Below are positions 25,601-34,180 of a DNA stretch of 64,000 bases, one piece after another. The stretch lies in contig JACPJR010000003.1 in the NCBI GenBank assembly GCA_016187565.1, positions 1-64,000 on the forward strand, given 5' to 3'. The stretch's first letter is position 1, and every line of letters starts with the position of its first letter. Below the pieces are notes generated by a model. The model was not told where the DNA came from and did no database searches. It saw only the letters and a list, made by a program, of their open reading frames with translations. Origin of the DNA: Candidatus Woesearchaeota archaeon. Lineage in GTDB: Archaea; Nanobdellota; Nanobdellia; Woesearchaeales; JACPJR01. The position numbers and the translations under genes are program-made.

Positions 25601-27558
25601 GAGCCTACTGTGAACGCTTGTTTGCCCAGTACTCCTGTGATCTGTTGTACTATGCCATAGGATTTGTTTTGGAAAATACAAAAGAGGGAAGACTGCTTGA
25701 CTTTGGTGGCGATACTCGAGAGGATATCAATGCTGAAGGAACCAAGAAACGCGTTCATGAAATTCAAGAGAATATGGCAAATCGTTATAGAGGCGTGTTT
25801 ACCAACCAGTTCGGGCTTGGTCCTGATAAATTCATTAAGTCTGCCTGCATTGCAGCTATTACGGCAGATTGGAGTTCGCTTGCCGATTCAGTCTTAGCGA
25901 GCTTCCGTCAGCCTGTCGAACCTATGTTTGGTCCATTAATGCCCAGCAGCAGAATCACTGCCTATAATCCCTTTAGTGGTGGCATTACTGTTGAATACCT
26001 CTATACTCTCGGCATTCTCTCAGGAGGCCAGCGTATTGATTATGAAGTCCGTTTGTGGTGTGATCCTGATAAAGAGGACAGTGTTTGTGGTAATTTCTGT
26101 CCCAAAGATGGAAAGGTCTATGAGATGCGCTTGCCTGGTGCTGTTGGTGAGGGACAGAGTGTTCAAGTAACCAGGAATTTGCCCATGGAAGATGCACAGC
26201 TCTGGTACAATCAACTTGACTTTACCGCTACCTTTAAAGTTGGTGATCAACTCAAACAATATACCCAGACCGAAAACATCAAGAAAAAAGGATGTTTGAT
26301 CGAGCAGTGTCATTTTACTCCTCTTCCTCCTGCGTTTGTCTGTGAAAACTTTGGTCAGGATGAGTTTGGCACGATTCAAGTTTTGGGGCCAAACTTACTT
26401 TCAGAACGAAGCCCGAAAGTGCCAACCTATTACAATGGAAATCCACTCGTGGTTAAGCTAACCCTGAGAAATATCAATAATTATTTTAAGGAAAATCGGG
26501 AACTGAAATTACAGTCAGTGCTCCACAAGCAGCCAGGCTCTGCCTTCCCGAATCCTGATGAAAAAACAACATCCATTATGGTTATCAATAGTACTGATAG
26601 CACAACGACGTCGGAAACCTTTGAGGGAGAGGGCATAGCAAATGTAAAAATCGTTGATTTTGAGAAGATACAGGTAGGCGTTGGTGGAGATTGGCCATTG
26701 GAAGTGCCGTTGAGTGATAAGAACATTGAGCTTGCCCAAAATGGAAAGCTCCTTATGACCATCAAAGATTACGAACAAGATACTGCAGGTATTCCTGTGC
26801 ACGATGTGACCGTCCAAATGACACCTGACACCCAAAAGCCAAGACTTGAGCCAAATAATGATGGCATGGTTTCTTGCAGCGAGACTCCAGATTCAACATC
26901 CAAAATAAGGAAGATAGAATGCATTAACACCGGAGAAAAAAGAAAGGTTACTTATTTCAAGACTACCTTGAGTACTTCAGCACAAAATGTCGTTGTCAAT
27001 GTTGGTACTGATACTGATGAGAGTAAGTATTACAGCGGGAGCTTTGCAAAGCCTGCAAGTGGCTTAACCGGGTTGCAATACGCAGATGGACAGTACAAAC
27101 TCGAGTTGACCTTGCTCGATGAGGAGAACAAGCCATTACTCTACGATGGAAAGAATCAAACCATTGTTACCCTATTCAACTACGTGAATGATCTCAACTG
27201 TCCGAATGGCAACAAAGAGCCGAGCGTGGATCTGGTCTGGCCTGGGCAATATTACAAACTCAGAGAGAAGAACGCTGTGGTGGTCAACACTTTTGATAAA
27301 TGTAACACGATAGCCGCAGACATGATTACCATTGCGGTTAACCGCAAGGATCAACGACTGGATGCAACATGTAGCCCAGCGGTGAATCCTCCCCCTAACC
27401 CTATCACGAGTAAGACCGGAACCTTTACCTGTAGACTCAACACAGGTGCACTGGTTGCATTTAACAATCAGGATCAAGTAACGCTGTATGCTGTGGTAAA
27501 GAACAATGTGGGAGAAGGCATTGCCAAGGTTGATCATGTGGTTGTGGACAGACCGTAG
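22651..27558 (+). CDS. giant secreted FN3/Ig-like repeat protein, 1635 aa
   Basis: A signal peptide (VWVVLLIILLPLTQA, about 28-42) is followed by two fibronectin-III-like domains (about 43-145 and 150-235). They share a TTLYYYFLQSSNG / DTRYYYTVQSSDG strand, as in purple-acid-phosphatase-type FN3. Several bacterial Ig-like repeats follow (about 236-450; LNTIQVTAKDSHNNKG, LAGNSARYNQ). A hydrophobic, possibly membrane-associated segment lies near 767-790 (WGTLVGLGGCIATMTWGF). A Cys-rich middle (about 800-1050) and further beta domains complete it. N-glycosylation sequons (NxS/T) are abundant. No catalytic motif was recognised. It forms an operon with the pilin-like gene. Confidence 0.75.
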   Translation: MMQQRQDWNVQGFGKKVSKKLEKIASVWVVLLIILLPLTQAELLIQHTSPSDLSITDTRVVVNWTTSTAADSGLFYTTNTSQGFQSQTANQHVLNHSVMLNNLQPTTLYYYFLQSSNGSETAVANNSGSYYSFTTSNPPAQSHLSTLSNVQAQNITQESVLIFWQTNAPANSTVLYGTNKSLGLVAGDNTLTLNHTVTVTGLQNDTRYYYTVQSSDGIVTLSDDNQGLLYFVDTLAPAIVPITVDPLPLLTNNNRFRISGKTIADAEVQFFVNNRGVASRILETDLFFIKTNTTGLFNGTIILDEGLNTIQVTAKDSHNNKGYAWLNVTVDVQPPLLYLEPLKSSVNTPTLLLQGTATDNAMVKALVAEIVGNVTQLAQETVLPTNGSGYFNTSILLGAGGQRSFNLTILALDLAGNSARYNQIISVDTQAPRIVQIYPDLEKENFHNVFVPIKGNTSEPFVTIFSINFGNRTHLSTDVEQDPWKYFVVRPGPDEYTEWELTGGSSELINLLMGQREFKSDAQGQFGYSNFEDQFKVWEEENSFLVLQEGKNDILFLPVDEAGNQGAPDWRAVTLDSGSSKWSVGKVSTIANEVYFTDLKQGPVTISIVFDLYYLAGDSSQLQNVNVVLVKNGNRMNNDLISNPEDQVVHYDKENNKFVVFAKIRVNQWSGSLEQLLGEIEEQAIGEAFVEDLEGNQLLFDFKAQIGYTIPEIQVQQQEHVFVESQVNLQTPFDASTWLSPEFINKSIKVLDDTLEGLETAIEWAKWGTLVGLGGCIATMTWGFLDKSDTALKAIYWSCDRVACPSVPPDCQQFQALQGAKSTGQLKNTDGQVITVKHTGQQSYQAASGLRLECPDHEYVLEVITQGQKKESVKLVMNGGTITDATTDLKCTNVEQGSFDPAQISVDSSYGVCYQPEFPPKGNYDISKCWPDSTARSLNPYEDIIASTRCGCVTGIWGNLEKLHDVVYGMRQCLVQAQLGEINGAYCERLFAQYSCDLLYYAIGFVLENTKEGRLLDFGGDTREDINAEGTKKRVHEIQENMANRYRGVFTNQFGLGPDKFIKSACIAAITADWSSLADSVLASFRQPVEPMFGPLMPSSRITAYNPFSGGITVEYLYTLGILSGGQRIDYEVRLWCDPDKEDSVCGNFCPKDGKVYEMRLPGAVGEGQSVQVTRNLPMEDAQLWYNQLDFTATFKVGDQLKQYTQTENIKKKGCLIEQCHFTPLPPAFVCENFGQDEFGTIQVLGPNLLSERSPKVPTYYNGNPLVVKLTLRNINNYFKENRELKLQSVLHKQPGSAFPNPDEKTTSIMVINSTDSTTTSETFEGEGIANVKIVDFEKIQVGVGGDWPLEVPLSDKNIELAQNGKLLMTIKDYEQDTAGIPVHDVTVQMTPDTQKPRLEPNNDGMVSCSETPDSTSKIRKIECINTGEKRKVTYFKTTLSTSAQNVVVNVGTDTDESKYYSGSFAKPASGLTGLQYADGQYKLELTLLDEENKPLLYDGKNQTIVTLFNYVNDLNCPNGNKEPSVDLVWPGQYYKLREKNAVVVNTFDKCNTIAADMITIAVNRKDQRLDATCSPAVNPPPNPITSKTGTFTCRLNTGALVAFNNQDQVTLYAVVKNNVGEGIAKVDHVVVDRP

Positions 27559-27627
27559 ATATACTCTTAAGAAAGATATTGCTAAACGACATGGACTGAT
27601 TAAATGAAGATAGTTATCGACACCTAT

Positions 27628-28488
27628 CTATTCTCCACCATCCCCTCCTCCACTTTCTCCAGTACTCTCTGCTCCTTCGCTAGCTTCTCCGTCCTCTGAT
27701 TCTCCTTCACTATCTCCTTCTTCCTTGAGGAGTGCTTCGAGGCCTTGTGCTGTAGCTCGTGCACCTTCCTTTGCAGATCTTCCCTTAGCACGACTATCTT
27801 GAGAAGCAGTAAAGGCATCAAGCGTTCCGTAGTTGTGTTCAACATCATGGTATCGTTGTTTACAGAGCGCTGCAAAGGTCGCATAGGTCTTTGCTAATGC
27901 AGTTTTTCCTTGGGCCAAGGCTTCTCGAGCAAGTTCGGTATAGGCTCGTACAGAAAGTGCTTCAAGAGCTCGTTCTTTCTTTACACCGAACATGTGTACT
28001 AGTTCGTGATTAAACGCATATGCTTTCATCCTTTCATAACCCAGGCCTAGCGATCTGCCCATAGCTTCGACAGTTTTGCGAAAGTTTGCTGAAACAACGA
28101 GAAATTTATTTCCTGTTGCCTCATCATGGGCAACTCCAGCGATGGCTCTATTCTCTAAAGTATCTACCACGCCATACCCTTTTATCTTTCCAGTAAATTT
28201 CAACCCATAACTCTTCAATTTATCAATGAACGGTTGTGCTGTCGTTAAATAGTGGTTTTTGAATTCCTGCATTACATCAGTAACGGCCCGTGTGTACCAC
28301 CCCTGATTCCTCCATGCATTTCCTCCATAGAGTAATGACGTATCATCGGGATAAGCCATGACATACGTGCGGTTTGGGTTTGCATCAAGGTTATGGGTGG
28401 GCATGGCCATGTAGCGCCAACAACATCCTTGCTCAGGAATAGCGCTATACGCATGACTGAGATTTTGAACGATATTGTACAAGGTCAT
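27628..28488 (-). CDS. putative zincin-type metallopeptidase with acidic tail
   Basis: 286 residues. The zinc-binding motif HELVH lies at about residue 156 (FNHELVHMFGV), followed by helices (ALEALSVRAYTELAREAL). The third ligand is not obvious. The last roughly 45 residues are a low-complexity Glu/Ser/Gly tail. No signal peptide or membrane segment was seen, so it is presumably cytoplasmic. Specific family not recognised; minimal metallopeptidases of this kind occur in archaea and near mobile DNA. Convergent with the FN3 gene. Confidence 0.55.
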   Translation of the reverse strand: MTLYNIVQNLSHAYSAIPEQGCCWRYMAMPTHNLDANPNRTYVMAYPDDTSLLYGGNAWRNQGWYTRAVTDVMQEFKNHYLTTAQPFIDKLKSYGLKFTGKIKGYGVVDTLENRAIAGVAHDEATGNKFLVVSANFRKTVEAMGRSLGLGYERMKAYAFNHELVHMFGVKKERALEALSVRAYTELAREALAQGKTALAKTYATFAALCKQRYHDVEHNYGTLDAFTASQDSRAKGRSAKEGARATAQGLEALLKEEGDSEGESEDGEASEGAESTGESGGGDGGE

Positions 28489-28647
28489 AGGGCTCGTGAA
28501 GTAGTCTGTATTTAAAAAGATTATGAAATTCAGTCACGTATCGGTGGTAAAACCGACTCTTTTCTCTATTCCCCCGTAGTTAAAACCGAAAGATTTATAA
28601 GAAAGTTCGTATCTATTACTTCTATTGAATCCATAATGGTGATGTCT

Positions 28648-29289
28648 ATGACAGCTTCTCACGATGCACATGGCGGAAATTATGAAAAACATCCTCTTGT
28701 AAAACAATTTGAGGAAGCATACACCATCTCACAGCACTACCATGATAGGCTTGAGGCAGAGGCATTAAGAAAGGGGTGGGTTGGTAAGGAAGTTGATAAG
28801 AAAACACTTGATGAGATTGTTAATTTCTTTCATTCAGATGAAGTTGTGGAGTTTATTAAGCAAAGCATTGGTACGAGAGCTGAAGGTTTAAGCAAAGAAG
28901 TGTTGTTGGGTAAATATGGGCTTCCTAAGCATGTTATCAAGGACTTAATTGCATACGGAAAATCTATATCTTCCCAAGATATTGGAAGAATTGTTCTTAA
29001 TTTTCAATCAAGGCTTCATAGTCAATTATCAGATCATATCGCAGGATCTATCTCGAATGTTGCTTATGATAAAGGTCATGAAGTTGCGCAGAACCTTGTT
29101 CTTGACCTCTATCGAACTGCGGGTGGTGATCGTTACGCAGCATCAGTGGAAGATCGAGTAAGGGATCTCAAAGCACCAGATAAAATCTTGCAACATGTGC
29201 AAGGGAGTTATGAAGCTTTAACAGGAGAGATGGCCCGCCATGCACCAAGAAAGCCGGTTTATAAAGCAGAACCTGAGGGTCATCGTTGA
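28648..29289 (+). CDS. hypothetical helical protein, about 213 aa
   Basis: Three ATGs lie in frame (28636, 28642, 28648). The last is preferred because GGTGATG sits just upstream. The protein is all helical and rich in charged residues (DEIVNFFHSDEVVEFIKQSI, GRIVLNFQSRLHSQL). No known motif, signal or membrane segment. A TATA box (GATTTATAAG, about 28591-28600) precedes it. It lies 105 bp before the NT-domain gene on the same strand. Confidence 0.55.
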   Translation: MTASHDAHGGNYEKHPLVKQFEEAYTISQHYHDRLEAEALRKGWVGKEVDKKTLDEIVNFFHSDEVVEFIKQSIGTRAEGLSKEVLLGKYGLPKHVIKDLIAYGKSISSQDIGRIVLNFQSRLHSQLSDHIAGSISNVAYDKGHEVAQNLVLDLYRTAGGDRYAASVEDRVRDLKAPDKILQHVQGSYEALTGEMARHAPRKPVYKAEPEGHR

Positions 29290-29394
29290 GTAGTTTGAAA
29301 TCTTTTTCTTTATCTTTGTTCTCTTCGCTAAAACGACATGTTTATAAATAAGGACTGAGTTGTCGCTCTTGTTTCTGGGTGTGCGAGAAATACC

Positions 29395-31254
29395 ATGACC
29401 AAAGAGAAGAAAGAGCACGAGGAAAAGCAGGAAGAGACTCCTGAGGAACGCGAGGCCAAGCTCAGAGAACAAGAGATGCTGGCAAAGTTACCCAAAGATG
29501 CACAGGAAAAACTCAAAGAGATTAAGATAAAGCTTGACACCTTTCAGAAGAGGGTTTTGGAAAAGTTTGACAAATATGTCATGGGTATTGCCTTATTACC
29601 GCCACCAAAACCCGTTGAAGGTCAACCAGCTCCTGATAAAAACCGTATCCATGTGCTTGTTCTTGTTGATGATGCTGATAGTAAACGCATGACCAAGGGA
29701 GAGCTAAAAAACAAACTCTTAACCATTATGGATACCATGGCTCAGGAGATTGATAAGAATATCTATCCTGAAGCAATTCTTATATCAGAACTCTGGCAGA
29801 GCTGTTATGACGGAAAGTATGATCTTTTACAGCTCGTCTCTCTTGCAGCTCCGTTGCATGATACCGGAATGCTCCAAGCCATTAAGATTGCTGAGCTCCA
29901 CAAGAGTATGGTTCTTAAAAAGTTTGAAAAATACATTGTGAGCTATGTGCTTGCAGGATCCCTTGTTCAGGGCAGAGCAACTAAAACCTCTGATATTGAC
30001 GTCTGGATTGTCATCGATGATACTGACGTTAAGAAAATGACCAGAGCAGAACTCAAAGATAAGCTCAGGGCAATCATTATCGGCATGGGTATTGAAGCTG
30101 GTGACATGACAGGCATCAGAAACAAACTCAATATTCAAGTCTATATTCTCACGGATTTCTGGGAGAGTTTGAAAGAGGCAAATCCTATTATCTTTACCTT
30201 ACTTAGAGACGGTGTCCCCTTTTATGATCGAGGTATCTTCATGCCCTGGAAACAGTTGCTCAAGATGGGAAAGATCAAACCGTCCCAAGAAGCAATTGAG
30301 ATGTTCATGAATTCTGGTGAACAGATGCTGCAACGAGTCCATTTCAAACTCAAGGAAATGGGGATGGAAGATACCTATTATGCGATCCTCACCCCATCAC
30401 AGGCAGCCTTAATGCTTCATGGTGTCCCACCACCGGCTCCGAGGGAAACGGCCAAATTAATGCATGAGATCTTTGTCCAGAAAGAAAAGTTGCTCGAGGA
30501 AGAATATGTCAAAATTCTTGAGTATAATATCCAGTTGCGTAAGGATATTGAGCATGGCACCAAGAATGACTTAACTGGTAAGGAAGTTGATGAGCTCCTC
30601 AAGAACGCAGAGAAATATCTCAAGCGTATTAAACGACTTTTCAAGCAGATCGATAAAATCAAGGAACAGGAGAGCATTGTCCACACCTATGAAACAACGG
30701 TTTCGATGATTCGTGATGTCCTCAAGCTTGAGGGCGTTGAAAAGGTAAAAGATACAGAAATTGTTGATATCTTTGAATCTGAAGTTATCCATCGAGGAAC
30801 CATGCCAGAGAAGTATCTTCGTATCTTAGAGTCCATTCTCAAGGCAAAAGATGACTATGATGAGAATAAGTTAACCAGAACAGAAGTCGAGAAAATCAAG
30901 AAAACAGCCAATGAATTCATCAAATACATGATTGAACATCTCCAGCGTGCCCGTGGCAGAGAATTGGAGCGAGCAAAGATTCGGGTAAAGCATGGCAGTC
31001 GTTATGGCGAGGTTATTCTGCTCGACAAAATAGCCTATATCATCCATGATATTGATCATGAAGAAAAAGAAATCTCTAAAGCACCTATTCATGAGGATGG
31101 TAGTTTAGGAACAACGGAAAAAGCTAGCCTAGAAGAACTCGAAAAAGTCCTTACCAAGATTCAGATCCCAACCAAGTCATTCATCAAAGAACCCTTGTTT
31201 GAAAACTTGCGTCAGATCTTTGGCAAGGATGTTGAAATCGCTGTTCGGTATTAG
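29395..31254 (+). CDS. large nucleotidyltransferase-domain protein with internal duplication
   Basis: 619 residues. A charged N-terminal helix (1-60) is followed by two homologous blocks. Block 1 (about 78-170: IHVLVLVDDAD, RMTKGELKNKL, SELWQSCYDG) lacks the catalytic loop. Block 2 (about 185-290) has LAGSLVQGRATKTSDIDVWI, the Pol-beta/MNT GSxxxGxxxxxSDxD signature, then KKMTRAELKDKL and LTDFWESLKEANP. The long C-terminal half is helical/coiled-coil. This looks like an active plus a degenerate NT domain; its substrate and role are unknown. A TATA box lies at about 29339-29350. No close neighbour suggests a pathway. Confidence 0.65.
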   Translation: MTKEKKEHEEKQEETPEEREAKLREQEMLAKLPKDAQEKLKEIKIKLDTFQKRVLEKFDKYVMGIALLPPPKPVEGQPAPDKNRIHVLVLVDDADSKRMTKGELKNKLLTIMDTMAQEIDKNIYPEAILISELWQSCYDGKYDLLQLVSLAAPLHDTGMLQAIKIAELHKSMVLKKFEKYIVSYVLAGSLVQGRATKTSDIDVWIVIDDTDVKKMTRAELKDKLRAIIIGMGIEAGDMTGIRNKLNIQVYILTDFWESLKEANPIIFTLLRDGVPFYDRGIFMPWKQLLKMGKIKPSQEAIEMFMNSGEQMLQRVHFKLKEMGMEDTYYAILTPSQAALMLHGVPPPAPRETAKLMHEIFVQKEKLLEEEYVKILEYNIQLRKDIEHGTKNDLTGKEVDELLKNAEKYLKRIKRLFKQIDKIKEQESIVHTYETTVSMIRDVLKLEGVEKVKDTEIVDIFESEVIHRGTMPEKYLRILESILKAKDDYDENKLTRTEVEKIKKTANEFIKYMIEHLQRARGRELERAKIRVKHGSRYGEVILLDKIAYIIHDIDHEEKEISKAPIHEDGSLGTTEKASLEELEKVLTKIQIPTKSFIKEPLFENLRQIFGKDVEIAVRY

Positions 31255-31314
31255 TGATAGTCATTATTTCTCGTGCATTATCCTCTCTTGATTACCTAGT
31301 TGTACACCCAAAAC

Positions 31315-31479
31315 GGCTTCATCCAAAAAAAGGTTAGCAGCCTCAAATCAAAGTCCCATCACATTATTGAATCCAACCGACAAGGGGGATGTCCCTTACG
31401 GGGAATGTCGGCGATCATAAACAACAGAGAGGACTTTGAAGCTGTTAACTTGAGCGTTAGCGAATTGTTGGATGAAGCT
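31315..31479 (+). mobile_element. MITE-like element, copy A (165 bp)
   Basis: Terminal inverted repeats GCTTCATCCAA / TTGGATGAAGC continue imperfectly inwards to TCAAAGTCC / GGACTTTGA. A central hairpin CCGACA...TGTCGG is present. It is flanked by the 9-bp direct repeat ACCCAAAAC (31306-31314 and 31480-31488). Nearly identical to copy B at 37047-37211 in the opposite orientation. It encodes no transposase. Confidence 0.85.
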
Positions 31480-31547
31480 ACCCAAAACTAAACATTTATA
31501 TACTAATTGTTACACTATAATTAGTAAATTGCTAATTTTGATGTAAA

Positions 31548-32039
31548 ATGAAGGGAATCTCTAACAAGGAAATTGAAATGATATCATGGCTTGAACTAGA
31601 GGATAAACGATTTTTTACGAGAGATGACATTAAACCATTTTTTAAAAATACGAATCTGATGAATTTTTATCTCAGCAAGCTCAAGAAGAAAAAAAGAATC
31701 GTTAAAATAAACAAGAGAAAATACTACCTTGTACCAATTCAGGCATATCAAGGATATTGGGCAGAACATCCCTATATTATTGTAGATGAAATATTCAATG
31801 GCAAAAACTATTATATCGGAGGTATAAGTGCCGCAAACTATTGGCACCTCATTGAGCAAATTCCCGTTCAGATTGATGTATATTGCAACAACAAGCAGGG
31901 ATGTATGGTCTTTTTTAATGCCAAACTTTGTTTTAAAAGGCAAGCAACGATAGATCCTAAAAAATATACAACAATACTTGTTAAAAATCATCCGGTGAAT
32001 ATTGCAACGAAGAGGCTCAGTAAAAAATGGAGCTCATAA
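31548..32039 (+). CDS. AbiEi-like antitoxin (type IV TA)
   Basis: 163 residues. The N-terminal winged helix (about 10-60: FTRDDIKPFF, FYLSKLKKKKRIVKINKRKYYL) has the AbiEi/transcriptional-antitoxin shape, with the basic wing and YxLVP end. A small C-terminal domain (YYIGGISAANYWHLIEQIP) follows. In type IV systems the antitoxin represses its operon and counteracts the AbiEii nucleotidyltransferase without binding it. Its 3' end overlaps the AbiEii-like gene by 13 nt. TATA box TTTATATA at about 31495-31502. Confidence 0.72.
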   Translation: MKGISNKEIEMISWLELEDKRFFTRDDIKPFFKNTNLMNFYLSKLKKKKRIVKINKRKYYLVPIQAYQGYWAEHPYIIVDEIFNGKNYYIGGISAANYWHLIEQIPVQIDVYCNNKQGCMVFFNAKLCFKRQATIDPKKYTTILVKNHPVNIATKRLSKKWSS

Positions 32040-32812
32040 GTGAGAACAAAATACATTTTATTGCAGGTCAGCAAAGAAAAGACCCAATCATGATAGAGAA
32101 AGATTATTTTTTAACGTTATTTCTTTATTTCATTCAAGACAAAAGTGGCATTTATTTCAAAGGAGGCACTGCGTTAAACAAAATTTTTCTGGAGCAGATA
32201 AGACTTTCAGAAGATTTGGATTTTACCATTACTATTCCCATGGATAATATAAAAGGGATAGTCGAAGAGATTATCAGCAACAATAAGAACATTTTTACTA
32301 AGTTGACGTACGATAAACGTGTTTATGGCTTTACACGGTATTTACTGTATTATAAGAGCTACTTCAGGGAAGAAGCATTATTGCTCTTGGATTTTAATAA
32401 GCGAGCAAAACTCTCTCTGCCTCCAGAAAAACACCCTATCCCTAATTTTTATGAGCTACTCATTACGGTTAATACCTTAAATAAAAAAGAACTCATTGCA
32501 GAAAAAGTATGCGCGTTGATAAATAGAAATAAAGCTCGAGACTATTTTGATGTATATCACATCATCAAAAAGGGAATACCGATAGACGTAGGCTTAGTAA
32601 AAGAAAAAAGTAAACTTCATCATCAAGAATTTGACAACTTCAAAATATTCAATCAGGCAAATAAAGTTTACCGGCAGTGGGAAAATGACTTATCACCATT
32701 AACAACAGAAGCAATTACGTTTCAGGAAGTGATGAAGACCTTAAAAGAATACTTTAACTATGTAGCGGAAAAAAAGAAACGAAAAATGATGAACATTTAT
32801 AGAGAGGCTTAG
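32027..32812 (+). CDS. AbiEii/AbiGii-type nucleotidyltransferase toxin
   Basis: 261 residues. Diagnostic motifs are IYFKGGTALNKIF, RLSEDLDFTI (catalytic acids) and the downstream ELIAEKVCALINRNKARDYFDVYHI, all characteristic of the AbiEii/DUF1814 family. These bacteriostatic enzymes nucleotidylate cellular targets, in some cases tRNA 3' ends. The overlap with the AbiEi-like gene gives translational coupling. The pair lies just inside MITE copy A, in the segment between the inverted elements. Confidence 0.85.
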   Translation: MELISENKIHFIAGQQRKDPIMIEKDYFLTLFLYFIQDKSGIYFKGGTALNKIFLEQIRLSEDLDFTITIPMDNIKGIVEEIISNNKNIFTKLTYDKRVYGFTRYLLYYKSYFREEALLLLDFNKRAKLSLPPEKHPIPNFYELLITVNTLNKKELIAEKVCALINRNKARDYFDVYHIIKKGIPIDVGLVKEKSKLHHQEFDNFKIFNQANKVYRQWENDLSPLTTEAITFQEVMKTLKEYFNYVAEKKKRKMMNIYREA

Positions 32813-32859
32813 TCAAATTGGAGTGAACCGACTGCTGACGAACTTGGAAAAATAGGTAC

Positions 32860-33684
32860 TTACTCTTTCTTCGTCAATCTGACGCTGTCGCCAAGTTTGG
32901 TACCGTAATGCCTACAGAAATCGGCTTGGTTAATTGCAAGTTCAACCCTGCCATAATCGTCCTTGATAATCAAGGGCTTGCCAACAGGGACATCACCAAA
33001 TGTACGGCTATAAGGAAGCATGATTCTTTTATTGTTGTGCAGAAGGACGAGCTCGTGCCCAAGTGTTGGTTTTAGGACATCAAGCTTCTCAGACCGTATA
33101 TTGAGGTGGCATGAACCGAACTTATTGGTGCTAATAATCGTAGCATCAAAGCACAAGGTTTTCTGATCAACGTGTGCTTCTTCGTAAGGCGCATGCACCA
33201 GATCCTTTATGGGAACCTCAGGGCCGAATTCTTCTAGAGAAACACCATTACAAAGATGTGCTGCTGCAGGAGTAAAGACATCTCTACCATGAAAGATAGG
33301 CGAGACGGGCTGGCGCATATATTTTTCATGAGTAATTGCTCTTACCTGAGTTATCCCTCCAAGAAATCGTGTTGCAGGAATGAGAACACCATTATCCGGC
33401 CCAATAAGATAATCTCCTCGACCAACCTTGATAATTAGTCCTCTGCGTTTGGTTCCAACCCCTGGATCAACAACACAGACATGACATCCTTTCGGCAGAT
33501 AAAAAACCGTTTCCATTGCTCGTGCGCCTGCAATAATCGTAAAGCTCGGCAAGCCATGCATTAAATCAATGATGGTTGCTTCTGGACACATCGATAGGGC
33601 AACCCCATGCATGATACCAACACCTTGGCTCTGCACACCAAAATCGCTCGTTAATGAGATGAATGGTCTGTTTGCTTGTTTCAT
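32860..33684 (-). CDS. SAM hydrolase (SAM hydroxide adenosyltransferase, DUF62 family)
   Basis: 274 residues, the usual family length. It splits S-adenosylmethionine with water into adenosine and methionine. Motifs are ISLTSDFG (N-terminal Asp), CVVDPGVGTKRRG, LIGPDNG and IFHGRDVFTPAAA; a C-terminal beta domain ends SVRLTKK. Chlorinase/fluorinase relatives share this fold, but the RDVF motif and the family's archaeal distribution favour hydrolase. TATA-like ATTTAAATAA (about 33711-33720) lies about 26 nt upstream of the ATG, so it is leaderless. Confidence 0.9.
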   Translation of the reverse strand: MKQANRPFISLTSDFGVQSQGVGIMHGVALSMCPEATIIDLMHGLPSFTIIAGARAMETVFYLPKGCHVCVVDPGVGTKRRGLIIKVGRGDYLIGPDNGVLIPATRFLGGITQVRAITHEKYMRQPVSPIFHGRDVFTPAAAHLCNGVSLEEFGPEVPIKDLVHAPYEEAHVDQKTLCFDATIISTNKFGSCHLNIRSEKLDVLKPTLGHELVLLHNNKRIMLPYSRTFGDVPVGKPLIIKDDYGRVELAINQADFCRHYGTKLGDSVRLTKKE

Positions 33685-33705
33685 GGGATTACTGAGTAAA
33701 AGAAA

Positions 33706-34041
33706 TCACTTATTTAAATAATTTTGTTCCTGTTGTTTTTTCGTGTTCTTGGTTTGCTTCAATCCTGTAACAAAATATTCCAGACAATCAAGTGCACAGA
33801 AGGATGCTTTCTTTCTGAATCCCTTTGGCCCAAAAAGAATGGCATAATTGTTAAATGCCTCGAGATTGAGGTCTTCACCACAAACCGTGCAATGCGTTGC
33901 CTCGCTCTGCTCGAGTGCAGCAAGCTGCTCAGCAACTGCTTTTTTCGCATGAAACCCACCGCTTGTCAGATCTTTGTGGACATGTTCCAATTCTTCATAA
34001 CTGAGATATTTTATCATATCAGCAAAGGTTACGGCTTGCAT
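33706..34041 (-). CDS. small zinc-finger protein, unknown
   Basis: 111 residues. A helical N-terminus (LSYEELEHVHKDLTSGGFH) precedes a Cys cluster CTVCGEDL...ASFCALDCLEYF, likely a treble-clef or ribbon zinc site, and a basic tail. The ribosome binding site GAGGTGAT lies just before the ATG. It could bind nucleic acid or ribosomes (inference). It lies between gltX and the SAM hydrolase on the same strand, with TATA-like sequence near 34130-34142. Confidence 0.6.
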   Translation of the reverse strand: MQAVTFADMIKYLSYEELEHVHKDLTSGGFHAKKAVAEQLAALEQSEATHCTVCGEDLNLEAFNNYAILFGPKGFRKKASFCALDCLEYFVTGLKQTKNTKKQQEQNYLNK

Positions 34042-34180
34042 GCAATCACCTCTTGTTGCCCTTTGGTAATAGTTTCTTTAGTATGCTACTCTTGAGTAAT
34101 GTATTTTACTATACAAAAAGCACTACTCCTATTTATACTTTTTGGTAGCAATTTTCTCATTTGTTTAAGGTAATGAAACA

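Noticed and set aside
27624-27884. An 86-codon Glu/Lys-rich ORF
   Set aside because: It is a shifted-frame reading of the low-complexity tail of the metallopeptidase-like gene.
31300-31491. A 63-codon ORF spanning MITE copy A
   Set aside because: It lies almost entirely in the 165-bp element and is not preserved in the same frame in copy B.
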